Below, one piece after another: positions 56,354-64,000 of a stretch of 64,000 nt of DNA. Under the pieces are notes generated by a model. It was not told where the DNA came from, made no database searches, and saw only the letters and a program-made list of their open reading frames with translations. Each line of letters opens with the position of its first letter. Position 1 is the stretch's first letter. Origin of the DNA: Peptostreptococcaceae bacterium (lineage in GTDB: Bacteria > Bacillota > Clostridia > Peptostreptococcales > Peptostreptococcaceae); the NCBI GenBank assembly GCA_025210335.1, contig JAOARY010000057.1:1-64000 (forward strand). Reading direction: 5' to 3'. The position numbers and the translations under genes are program-made.

Positions 56354-56830
56354 CTATAAGCCTAGCAATGATACATTTGAATTAAATTTTACATCAAGAA
56401 CATATTTTAAATGTCTTTTTTCTTCTTTTAATATTGTTTTTATTTCTTTTAAATCCCTTTGATCATACATATCTATTAACTGACTTATTAAAATAATACC
56501 ATCTCTTTCAACTCTTTCAGCTAGCATTATCGCTTCTTCTTTTGTGTATTTAGAATTTGAAGTTTTATCATTTAATACATTTGTTTGAATTAAAGTTTCA
56601 ACATATTCAATTTCCTCATCATCTAATTCAATATTTTTATCTTCACCTAAATTTTCTAAAAGTTTTTTATAAATTTTTTCATGTCTATATTCATCCTTAG
56701 CTAATTTATTAAATAAATTTTTAGATTTTTCATGAACCACATTATTCGCTAAATCTTCATATAATTTCCCAATTTTAGATTCATTTATAGCAATCATATT
56801 TATAAGCTTTGAACCATCATACAATCCCAT
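56354..56830 (-). CDS. Rubrerythrin-like ferritin-fold diiron protein
   Basis: A 158-residue four-helix protein with diiron-type ExxH motifs KDEYRHEKIYKKL and KEEKRHLKYVLDV, plus Glu residues in helix one (INESKIGKLYEDLA) and helix three (AERVERDGI). It lacks the rubredoxin tail of rubrerythrin. It may reduce peroxide or handle iron. It is 14 bases after cstA on the same strand, so it is co-transcribed with that transporter and lies next to fprA. Start ATG after AAGGAG. Confidence 0.75.
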   Translation of the reverse strand: MGLYDGSKLINMIAINESKIGKLYEDLANNVVHEKSKNLFNKLAKDEYRHEKIYKKLLENLGEDKNIELDDEEIEYVETLIQTNVLNDKTSNSKYTKEEAIMLAERVERDGIILISQLIDMYDQRDLKEIKTILKEEKRHLKYVLDVKFNSNVSLLGL

Positions 56831-56844
56831 AAGAACAACTCCTT

Positions 56845-58449
56845 TTAAGCTTTACTTGTAAATTTTTTTATAGCTTGATAAGCTAAAATAAAAGATAATA
56901 ATAGTAAAAATACAGGGAATACAACTAATATATATTTTTGTGCCATAAAGTTTTGCTTTATAAGTATTCCTAGTGCAAAGATTGTTACTGTAAACATAAA
57001 TATCATTGGAATTATAAACATTTTATAATTTTTATTTGAGTTTTTAAGCCATACACCTATTGCCATAAGAGCAAGTGCTGCTAAAAGTTGATTTGCAGAA
57101 CCAAAAACTGGCCAAATGGCAGTCCAACTACCCATAGCTAACCATCCACCTAAAAATACAGTTATTATTGTAGCTACATATCTATTGGCTAAAATATTTT
57201 CCTTCCCTTGTTCTAAGGCTTTTTCTGTTTGGAAAAACTCTTGGAATATAAAACGACCAAGTCTAGTTCCAGTATCTAAACTAGTAAGAGCAAATGCAGA
57301 TATTGAAAGTGCTACAAAAGATTTACCTACAGTAAAAGGAATATTAAAACTTGTCATAAAATTACCTATACCATCAGAAAATACATTTACAGGACCTCCT
57401 GCCGCTGCAAGTTCTTTAAATTTATCTACACCTATATATCCTGCTGTTATAATTGCAATAACTGCAAGAACACATTCTATAAGCATTCCACCATAACCAA
57501 CTAATTTTGCATCTTTTTCACTATCTAGTTGCTTTGATGATGTTCCTGAACCTACAAGAGAATGGAAACCAGATATTGCACCACACGCAACCATTACAAA
57601 TAACATTGGAAAAAGAGGAGTACCATTTACAACCGAACTTGTTATTGGTGGTAAAATCATTTTTGGTCTTGAAATAACTAATCCTAAAACAGCCCCAATA
57701 ATCATCACATATAATAAAAATGAATTTAAATAATCTCTTGGTTGTAATAATATCCAAACTGGAGTTACAGAAGCTATTAAAATATATAATAGTAATATTG
57801 CAATCCAAATATTTTTACTTAAAACAATAGGGAACATATTACCTAAAACTATACATAAAAATAATAATGCAACACCAATTACAGTGGATATTCCAAGTGG
57901 AGCGCCTCTTCTATAAACAAAATACCCAAATAAAACAGCAAGTATTATAAAAAACATCGATGCCGAAGCTGCTTGTGGAACACTTACAAAAGTGTTTGCA
58001 ACAATATTAACAAATGCAGCTATAACCAAAAGTAAAGTAAGCCATGCAAAACTAGAAAATAGTTTTTTTCCTGTGCTTCCCATATTAGATTCTATAACTT
58101 CACCTATTGATTTACCACCATGTCGTAATGATGCAAATAAAGATCCAAAATCCTGTACACCACCAAAGAAAATACCACCAATTATAATCCAAATCATAAC
58201 AGGTACCCATCCAAAAATAGATGCTGCAATTGGACCTACTATTGGACCTGCACCGGCAATTGATGCAAAATGATGACCTAAAAGCACAGGTGCTTTGGCA
58301 GGAACATAGTCTACCCCGTCATTTAAAACATGAGCTGGAGTCTTTTTGTTTACATCAACTCCCCATGTTTTTGAAAGCCATGAACCATAAGTAAAATAAG
58401 CTATAATAAAAATAATTGAACTAGAAAGTATAAGTGTCATAGCACTCAT
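56845..58449 (-). CDS. cstA: Carbon starvation protein A (CstA), peptide/pyruvate transporter
   Basis: A 534-residue membrane protein with about 15 segments. The N-terminal YVPAKAPVLLGHHFASIAGAGPIVGP is the CstA signature; GAISGFHSLVGSGTSSKQLD and SLDTGTRLGRFIFQEF are further conserved blocks. Members carry peptides or pyruvate. The length is that of the shorter clostridial CstA (E. coli CstA is about 700). ATG follows AAAGGGGTG. First gene of a two-gene unit with the ferritin-like protein. Confidence 0.92.
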   Translation of the reverse strand: MSAMTLILSSSIIFIIAYFTYGSWLSKTWGVDVNKKTPAHVLNDGVDYVPAKAPVLLGHHFASIAGAGPIVGPIAASIFGWVPVMIWIIIGGIFFGGVQDFGSLFASLRHGGKSIGEVIESNMGSTGKKLFSSFAWLTLLLVIAAFVNIVANTFVSVPQAASASMFFIILAVLFGYFVYRRGAPLGISTVIGVALLFLCIVLGNMFPIVLSKNIWIAILLLYILIASVTPVWILLQPRDYLNSFLLYVMIIGAVLGLVISRPKMILPPITSSVVNGTPLFPMLFVMVACGAISGFHSLVGSGTSSKQLDSEKDAKLVGYGGMLIECVLAVIAIITAGYIGVDKFKELAAAGGPVNVFSDGIGNFMTSFNIPFTVGKSFVALSISAFALTSLDTGTRLGRFIFQEFFQTEKALEQGKENILANRYVATIITVFLGGWLAMGSWTAIWPVFGSANQLLAALALMAIGVWLKNSNKNYKMFIIPMIFMFTVTIFALGILIKQNFMAQKYILVVFPVFLLLLSFILAYQAIKKFTSKA

Positions 58450-58507
58450 AAAATCACCCCTTTTATATTTTTTATCTATATAATAAAAATATTATATACA
58501 TCATGTC

Positions 58508-59017
58508 TTATATAAATTTATAATTCTTATCCATATTAAATAACTCTTTATATACCTTTGTCTTTTTATTATTTACTATATATCTATTTTTTATATTTAT
58601 TACTGATACTCCAAAATCCACCCAACCCTTAAATCCAAAAGAAAAAGATTTACTATAACTAAATTTTTTTATATTTTTAAATAAACTTTCATCCATGTCT
58701 TCTACAAGAAATATAAAAGAAATCAAAGAAGACATATGATTATTATCTTTATCAATTAAACTGTTCAAATTTTTTTTAAAAATTTCAACAATATTATTAA
58801 ATTCATCCATGTCGAAATTTTTCGAATTTTTTATATATAAAAATTCATTATTTCTATATTCATATACAGATATTGATTTTAATCCTACATATTTTGAATT
58901 TATCTGATTATATTTTGCAAATAAATCGAATTTTAAATTTTCATATTCCAAATTTTCCTTTGTATCATAATATGTATTTAATTTTTTTTGTAAAAAATTT
59001 ATATAATTTTCATTCAT
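58508..59017 (-). CDS. Hypothetical protein
   Basis: I do not recognise this 169-residue soluble protein. It starts with a helix (MNENYINFLQKKLNTYYDTK) and has alternating strands later (KGWVDFGVSVINIKNRYIV). No Cys and no catalytic motif stands out; it is rich in Asn, Lys, Phe and Tyr as expected from base content. Good ribosome site (GGGGGG). It lies between cstA (58 bases away) and the LysR regulator on the same strand and may be co-transcribed with either. Confidence 0.55.
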   Translation of the reverse strand: MNENYINFLQKKLNTYYDTKENLEYENLKFDLFAKYNQINSKYVGLKSISVYEYRNNEFLYIKNSKNFDMDEFNNIVEIFKKNLNSLIDKDNNHMSSLISFIFLVEDMDESLFKNIKKFSYSKSFSFGFKGWVDFGVSVINIKNRYIVNNKKTKVYKELFNMDKNYKFI

Positions 59018-59052
59018 AATACGCCCCCCTAATAATTTATAAAATTAATTAT

Positions 59053-59083
59053 AAAAAATTCCAAGATTAAAATCAAGGAATTT
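59053..59083 (-). terminator. Terminator of the LysR gene
   Basis: AAATTCC pairs with GGAATTT and an inner GATT with AATC; TTTTTTATAATT follows on the minus strand. Confidence 0.75.
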
Positions 59084-59084
59084 C

Positions 59085-59960
59085 TTATAATATAAACTTC
59101 TTAAACTCTTCAGCAAGTGGCGATAATATTCTATTTTTATGATATACAAAATAAAAATTTCTCATCATCTTACAATCAAAAACTCTAATTTCTTTAAATA
59201 TTCCATTTTTAATTTCATTTTCAACTGCTCTCTTAGAAATAAACGTTGCCCCCAAGCCTAAAGCTACCATTTTTTTAATAGTTTGATTATTTTCTACAAA
59301 TGCAATCACATTCAAATTATCTACATCTAAATTCTTTTCATCTAAATATGATTCGACTATTTCCCTTGTACCAGAACCCTTTTGTCTCATTATAAGAGGT
59401 AATTTTGTTAGTTCTCTTTCATCTATTATACTTGAATAATTAGAATCCTTTAAAGAAACCAAAACAATTTCATCGTCCATTATACTTTTATAATCTAAAT
59501 ATATATTTTTTTGTCTAAATCCAACTATTCCAAAATCAACATCTCCATTTAAAATATGTTCTAAAACTTCCTTTGAACTTAATTTTTTTAGATTGTAATT
59601 TACAAGTGGATATTTTTTTTGAAACTCTTTTATTACGCGAGGCAAATAATATTCTTCAGGTATTGTACTTGCTGAAATTTCTAAACTACCTTCTATTTTT
59701 CCTTTTATTTCGCTCAATGAAAATAAGGCATTATCTCTTTTATTTAATATATCAACTGCATATTTTAATAAAATATCACCTGCATTAGTAAGTGTTATAT
59801 ACTTACTTTGCCTATTTATCAAAATTGATTTTAATTCTTTTTCTAAATTTTGAATATGGTTGCTAACAGTAGGTTGTGTCAAAAAAAGCTTATCAGCCGC
59901 TTTGGAAAAACTCTTTAATTTGGCAACCATTACAAATGTCTCTAATTGTTTAAAATCCAA
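59085..59960 (-). CDS. LysR-family regulator, selenium-metabolism type
   Basis: A 291-residue regulator. The N-terminal HTH (1-60) reads FSKAADKLFLTQPTVSNHIQNLEKEL. The substrate-binding domain (~90-290) contains GSLEISASTIPEEYYLPRVIKEF and LNGDVDFGIVG. This resembles the LysR subgroup tied to selenium metabolism, which fits the yedE-yedF-DUF3343 cluster 15 kb away; that link is inferred. ATG 59978 lies before the AGGAGTG site, so TTG 59960 (MDFKQLETF) is the start. It is the first gene of its unit. Confidence 0.83.
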   Translation of the reverse strand: MDFKQLETFVMVAKLKSFSKAADKLFLTQPTVSNHIQNLEKELKSILINRQSKYITLTNAGDILLKYAVDILNKRDNALFSLSEIKGKIEGSLEISASTIPEEYYLPRVIKEFQKKYPLVNYNLKKLSSKEVLEHILNGDVDFGIVGFRQKNIYLDYKSIMDDEIVLVSLKDSNYSSIIDERELTKLPLIMRQKGSGTREIVESYLDEKNLDVDNLNVIAFVENNQTIKKMVALGLGATFISKRAVENEIKNGIFKEIRVFDCKMMRNFYFVYHKNRILSPLAEEFKKFIL

Positions 59961-60064
59961 ATAATTCACTCCTATCATTTATGATGATAGCTTTATTATA
60001 GCAGAAATTTTTAATTATAAATAATTTTTATGCATATAATAATTATATTTAAAAATAAATTTAC

Positions 60065-61069
60065 TTATATATCAGCCTTAATATTAAAAAATAATTTCAT
60101 TTGAATTTCACAAATATGTTCAACTTTATACGATTTTATATTAAATTTATCATTCTTTGAAATATTTTTAATTGCATTTATAAAAAGTTTATCTACCTCT
60201 CCATATTCCTTTGATAACGTTGCAACACAAACACCCAAATTTTCTTCTCTTATAAAATGAATATCTACTTTAACTATATTTTCTCCTATTATAGCTTTTG
60301 CTATATAGTTTATTAGTTTAACAGCAATTTCACAATCATCTAATAATTTTAATTTTATATTATCTTTACTTTCTAATTTTAATTGGTATGAAAATTCATT
60401 AGAATCCAATTCTTTTTCTAATTTACCATACATTGATATAAAATCAAATTCTTTTATTTTTCTAGGTATATATTCTAAGTAAAATCCCAAAAAATCTTTT
60501 AGTAATTTTGTATCTACATCTTTGTACTGATCTTTATTTTCTATAATATCTATAAAAAAATCACTTAATCCATGAATTTTTTTCATATCATTTTTAACAT
60601 CTTTAAACTTTTCCTCTACACTTTTTACTATTTTTTGGTACATGTCATTTCTTTTTTTTAACTGTTCTTCTAATTCTTTTTTCTCTGTTTTTAGATTATA
60701 ATATTCCATAGCCTTTTTTAATATAGGCTTAAATTCATTCTCCATATCCCAAGGTTTTGTCATATATTTAAATATATTAACTTTGTTAACCGTAGTAAGT
60801 ATTTGACTAAGTTCAGTATATCCAGATAATATTATTTTAACTGTGTCTGGATATAATTCTTCAACCTTGCTTAGAAGCTCAAGACCTGTCATTCTTGGCA
60901 TTCTCATATCACTTACAATTACATCTATTTTTTCTTCTTCTAATAATCTTAATGCATCACTACCTCCAACTGCATAAAATGTTTCAAATTCTTCATCCAT
61001 AAGTGAACGTTTTATAGAATTTAAAACCTTTACTTCATCATCTACAAATAGTATTTTATTTGTCTTCAT
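60065..61069 (-). CDS. Response regulator with receiver and unrecognised C-terminal domain
   Basis: A 334-residue protein. Receiver at 1-125: acidic pair in FVDDE, phospho-Asp in VSDMRMPRMTG, Thr/Ser in ILSGYTE and Lys in YMTKPWD. A coiled coil (~130-175) leads to ~160 residues I cannot place. That part has a helical bundle followed by a beta-alpha stretch (CEIAVKLINYIAKAIIG, VKVDIHFIREENLGVCVATL) that faintly recalls a degenerate GHKL ATPase. It has no DNA-binding or cyclase motif. Its start overlaps the previous stop (ATGA), so it is coupled to the REC-HDOD gene. Confidence 0.8.
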   Translation of the reverse strand: MKTNKILFVDDEVKVLNSIKRSLMDEEFETFYAVGGSDALRLLEEEKIDVIVSDMRMPRMTGLELLSKVEELYPDTVKIILSGYTELSQILTTVNKVNIFKYMTKPWDMENEFKPILKKAMEYYNLKTEKKELEEQLKKRNDMYQKIVKSVEEKFKDVKNDMKKIHGLSDFFIDIIENKDQYKDVDTKLLKDFLGFYLEYIPRKIKEFDFISMYGKLEKELDSNEFSYQLKLESKDNIKLKLLDDCEIAVKLINYIAKAIIGENIVKVDIHFIREENLGVCVATLSKEYGEVDKLFINAIKNISKNDKFNIKSYKVEHICEIQMKLFFNIKADI

Positions 61070-62211
61070 ATTTTAACACTTCCTTTTAGAATATCTATTT
61101 GTCTTTCTAAAATTTTTATGTGCTCATCATTTAAATTCAAATACTCTAAAGAAGAATCTAAATCATTGTTATAGTAAAACTCATATTTAAATTCTTTTAA
61201 AAGCATTATATTACATATATTTATAAAATGGATTATTTTTGATATATTTTCATTACCCTTATATCCAAATGGATTATGATGGTATAATGCCATATCACAA
61301 AATTCTTTAGAAAAGCCCCACCATTTTAATATATAATAAGAAATTTTTTCATGATTCTTTCTAAAATAATCATTATTAATAATAGCATCCTCTAAAGAAG
61401 TTACTTTATTCATTTTAAAATAATATAAATAAGATATATTCAAAAATAAACATATATCTTGAATATCTTTATCTATATCTTCTTTAAATATAATCTTATA
61501 TGTTGATTTAAATATTTTATCTAAAAGTAATTGATATTTATTTATTTTTTTTAAAAATTCAGGTATATCAATTACTTTCATACATTCAATTATTCTTATC
61601 ATATTAGCTATCCCTAGTAATTTTAAAGCCTTTTTTAAATATCCTACTTTATTATCAAGTTCAATATTATTAGCTATTTTAAATATATTAATAGATAATA
61701 TCAAATCATCATAAACATATTCAATTAATTCATCTATACTTTTTTCTTCATTTAAAAATTTTAAAATTTCTTCTTTATTTTCTTTTTCCATTGGTAAAAA
61801 ATTTATGTTTATAATATCTTTGTAGAGTTCATTTTCTTTTAAATATATATATGTTTCTTCCAACTCTTTTAATCTATATAATAAATTATCATTATCCCAA
61901 GGTTTAAATATCAAAACATGTGCTAAATCTTCTCTTATAAGATCAAATACATCTTCATCTGTATATCCAGTTATCACAAGTCTCATAACTTCATTATGAC
62001 TATTTTTTACATATTCTAAAATTTTCTTACCTCCAATTTGAGGCATCATTATATCTGTTATTATTAAATTAATATCCTCTTCTTTCATAAAATCTATTGC
62101 ATCATTTCCATCTGAAAAAAAACTACATTCCCAATCTAAATCCATAAATAACCTTCTTAGAGATTTTAATATTTGTTTTTCATCATCTATAACAATTGCT
62201 TTAAAAACCAT
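61066..62211 (-). CDS. Response regulator with receiver and HDOD-like domain
   Basis: A 381-residue protein. Receiver at 1-120: VIDDE, phospho-Asp in IITDIMMPQIGGKK, ITGYTD and FKPWD. The rest is helical and looks like an HDOD domain: LKKALKLLGIANMIRIIECMKV, ISYYILKWWGFSKEFCDMALYHHNPF. HDOD proteins resemble HD phosphohydrolases without activity and act as signalling platforms. The gene overlaps the next regulator and follows the kinase gene by three bases with CAGGGGTG as ribosome site. Expected to be phosphorylated by that kinase. Confidence 0.82.
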   Translation of the reverse strand: MVFKAIVIDDEKQILKSLRRLFMDLDWECSFFSDGNDAIDFMKEEDINLIITDIMMPQIGGKKILEYVKNSHNEVMRLVITGYTDEDVFDLIREDLAHVLIFKPWDNDNLLYRLKELEETYIYLKENELYKDIININFLPMEKENKEEILKFLNEEKSIDELIEYVYDDLILSINIFKIANNIELDNKVGYLKKALKLLGIANMIRIIECMKVIDIPEFLKKINKYQLLLDKIFKSTYKIIFKEDIDKDIQDICLFLNISYLYYFKMNKVTSLEDAIINNDYFRKNHEKISYYILKWWGFSKEFCDMALYHHNPFGYKGNENISKIIHFINICNIMLLKEFKYEFYYNNDLDSSLEYLNLNDEHIKILERQIDILKGSVKI

Positions 62212-62214
62212 AAT

Positions 62215-64000
62215 TCACCCCTGCTTTATAGGTAGCATAATTATAAAAGTAGTACCTTCATCTTCTTTGGATTCAACAAATAAGCTACCCTTATGCTTAT
62301 TTGTTATAATATCATAGGCTATGCTAAGACCAAGTCCGGTTCCAACACCAGCTTCCTTAGTAGTAAAAAAGGGTTCAAAAATCTTATCTAATACCTCTTC
62401 CTCAATACCCTTTGCATTGTCTTGTATCTCACAAAAGACATATTTTGAATCCTTGTAAGTTTTTATTGTAATTATACCAAATTCTTTAGTTTCTTTTATT
62501 GCTTGTACCGCATTTATTATTATATTTAATATAACTTGATTAATTTGACCAGATATAGCATCTATAAGAGGTACTTCATTTAAATGAAGCTCTATATCTG
62601 CACTATATTTAACTTCATTTTTCGCTATTAATATAGTATTTTCTATTCCCTCATTTATATCATAAGATTCAAATTCATTATACTGGGCATCTCTTGAAAA
62701 ATACTTAAGACTTTGAACAATTTTTCCAACCCTATCTAGTCCTTCCTTTGAATCTGATATCAAATCATCCATATCCTCTATAATAAAATCAAGACCATAT
62801 TTTTTTTCCATTTTCTTTATATCAATAATTCTGTTTTGCATATTAATATCTTTATTAGACTTATCAAATTCATTACATAGATTTTTATATGCTAAAAGAA
62901 CTTCTTCATATCTTTTTATATATTTTTTTAGAGTATCATAGTTACTAATTACAAAACCAAGAGGATTATTTATTTCATGTGCAACTCCAGCTGCCAACTG
63001 ACCTATTCCAGCTAATTTTTCTTTTTGTATGAGTTGAGCTTGTGCATCTTTTAATTCTCCTATCATAATTTTAAATGATTCATTCTTTTCCTTTAATTCT
63101 TCTTGCATTAGCTTTTGTTCATTTATATCTTTTAATACACATACACAATGTGTTATTTTATGATTTTCATTTCTAAGTGGTGATATAGAACCTAAAAAAT
63201 ACTTAGGTTGATCAAAATTCATATAGATTTCTCCAAAAAAAGCTTTTTTAATTTCCATTACTTCATTTATTTTTTCATAAAGTGCATTTAATTTATATTT
63301 TTTTAATTCTTTTATATTTTTATTCAACAAATCTTTATTTTCTATACTTATCTTTTCACTAAAATAATTATTCATATATTCAATATCCATCTTATTATTT
63401 ACTATTATAACTATTTCTGGTATTTGTTTTAATACTCTATAAAACTTTTTAATATCTTCTTCTCTTTGTTTTTCCAAAGTAATATCGTTTAATATTATTA
63501 AAACCGAATTTTCATTAGAATATTTAAATTCACTTAATGAAATACTAAGATATTTCGATTCTAAGCTCACCGTTTGTATATTGCTCTTTATATCAATTCT
63601 CTTCTTATCCTTATTTATAATTTTTTTTGTATTTAAATTTATAATATCAAATGTGTAGGATGATACTATTTCCATCAAATTTATATCTTCTGATATCTCA
63701 GGTAAATCTAATATTTTTGCAGTTTCATTATTCATAAATAATACCTTATAATTCTTATCTATCACTATTATTCCGTATGGAGACGCATTTGCTAATGTTT
63801 TGTATCTGATTTCACTTTCTTTTAAATTCTTTATATTTTCATAATGTTCAAATACTTTACCATAAATTTCTCCAATTATTTTTAACATTAATTTTTCTTG
63901 AACTCTCATTTTTAAATCATCCAAACTCACCAATGCTAAAAATCCATACAACTCTCCTTTTACAAATATAGGAATTATTATTGCTGATTTATTCTTTTTA
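62215..64000 (-). CDS. Sensor histidine kinase (GAF-PAS-PAS-HisKA-HATPase), 5' end cut by window edge
   Basis: The frame stays open to the window end, so the TTG at 63951 is not the true start. The upstream codons read SAIIIPIFVKGELYGFLALVSLDD, the end of a GAF domain. Two PAS domains follow (about 45-165 and 175-285 from that TTG), then a coiled coil, HisKA with phospho-His in AAGVAHEINNPLGFVISNY, and the HATPase (NIIINAVQAI, EIQDNAKGI, GTGLGLSIAYDI). No membrane segment is visible, so it is cytoplasmic. It heads a three-gene operon with two response regulators. Confidence 0.9.
   Translation of the reverse strand, partial: KKNKSAIIIPIFVKGELYGFLALVSLDDLKMRVQEKLMLKIIGEIYGKVFEHYENIKNLKESEIRYKTLANASPYGIIVIDKNYKVLFMNNETAKILDLPEISEDINLMEIVSSYTFDIINLNTKKIINKDKKRIDIKSNIQTVSLESKYLSISLSEFKYSNENSVLIILNDITLEKQREEDIKKFYRVLKQIPEIVIIVNNKMDIEYMNNYFSEKISIENKDLLNKNIKELKKYKLNALYEKINEVMEIKKAFFGEIYMNFDQPKYFLGSISPLRNENHKITHCVCVLKDINEQKLMQEELKEKNESFKIMIGELKDAQAQLIQKEKLAGIGQLAAGVAHEINNPLGFVISNYDTLKKYIKRYEEVLLAYKNLCNEFDKSNKDINMQNRIIDIKKMEKKYGLDFIIEDMDDLISDSKEGLDRVGKIVQSLKYFSRDAQYNEFESYDINEGIENTILIAKNEVKYSADIELHLNEVPLIDAISGQINQVILNIIINAVQAIKETKEFGIITIKTYKDSKYVFCEIQDNAKGIEEEVLDKIFEPFFTTKEAGVGTGLGLSIAYDIITNKHKGSLFVESKEDEGTTFIIMLPIKQG

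Noticed and set aside
57521-58273. Open frames within cstA on both strands
   Set aside because: Shadows of the long CstA frame, which has clear family motifs along its full length.
1-64000. Mobile elements, prophage, CRISPR arrays, rRNA or tRNA genes
   Set aside because: I saw no transposase, integrase, phage or cas genes, no regularly spaced repeats and no tRNA or rRNA sequences. Base composition looks even throughout.

Overview
The window is very AT-rich DNA (well under 30% G+C by eye). The gene content is that of a strictly anaerobic, low-G+C Firmicute of the Clostridia/Tissierellia type: Veg, DUF1934, TilS-FtsH, a split B12-dependent mutase, arginine deiminase fermentation, FprA flavodiiron protein and YedE/YedF selenium-type genes. 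I cannot name the species. Most genes are on the minus strand. There are no rRNA or tRNA genes, insertion sequences, prophage or CRISPR, so this is chromosomal core and near-core DNA.

Layout from left to right. 1-7.4 kb: methylmalonyl-CoA (succinate/propionate) module, with decarboxylase or carboxyltransferase alpha subunit, epimerase, MeaB, two-piece mutase, CoA-transferase and DUF3870. 7.4-9.6 kb: an AspT-like transporter, then a long spacer that holds a probable small RNA with its own promoter and terminator. 9.6-18.8 kb: housekeeping genes (ftsH, tilS, ddl, GntR regulator, ispE, veg) and a TrmB-type regulator. 18.8-22.2 kb: arginine deiminase pathway arcA-arcB-arcC behind a promoter with two palindromes. 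22.3-29.9 kb: one tight operon, MCP-CheW-CheA-RsbW-like kinase-STAS-PP2C phosphatase-UPF0489, which joins a chemosensory core to a partner-switching module. 30-38.7 kb: RNA modification genes, ferritin, a sensor kinase, a GGDEF/EAL protein, PlsC, a HAD phosphatase and a LysM protein. 38.9-43.3 kb: histidine ammonia-lyase with a transporter, then trpS on the plus strand. 43.3-46.6 kb: DUF3343-yedF-yedE and a four-S1-domain protein. 46.6-53 kb: an H-NOX methyl-accepting protein, a PepV-type dipeptidase, a PqqD-like protein and an OPT peptide transporter cut by one in-frame TAA. 53.3-58.5 kb: orphan motAB, FprA, a ferritin-like protein and CstA. 58.5-64 kb: a LysR regulator and a sensor kinase with two unusual response regulators, cut by the window edge.

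Taken together the genes describe an amino-acid and peptide fermenter. Peptides enter through OPT and CstA transporters and are cut by PepV. Arginine and histidine are broken down by the ADI and Hut enzymes, and carbon flows through methylmalonyl-CoA to propionate or back. Sensing is rich for 64 kb: two MCPs (one haem-based), CheA/CheW, partner switching, c-di-GMP, three histidine kinases (counting CheA separately would make four) and flagellar stator genes. Oxygen defence (FprA, ferritin, ferritin-like protein) and a probable O2-binding H-NOX receptor fit an anaerobe that meets oxygen.

Many starts were moved from the longest open frame to an internal ATG, TTG or GTG that sits 6-9 bases after a clear AGGAGG-like site. 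This genome often uses TTG starts, several right after a ribosome site ending in GTG.
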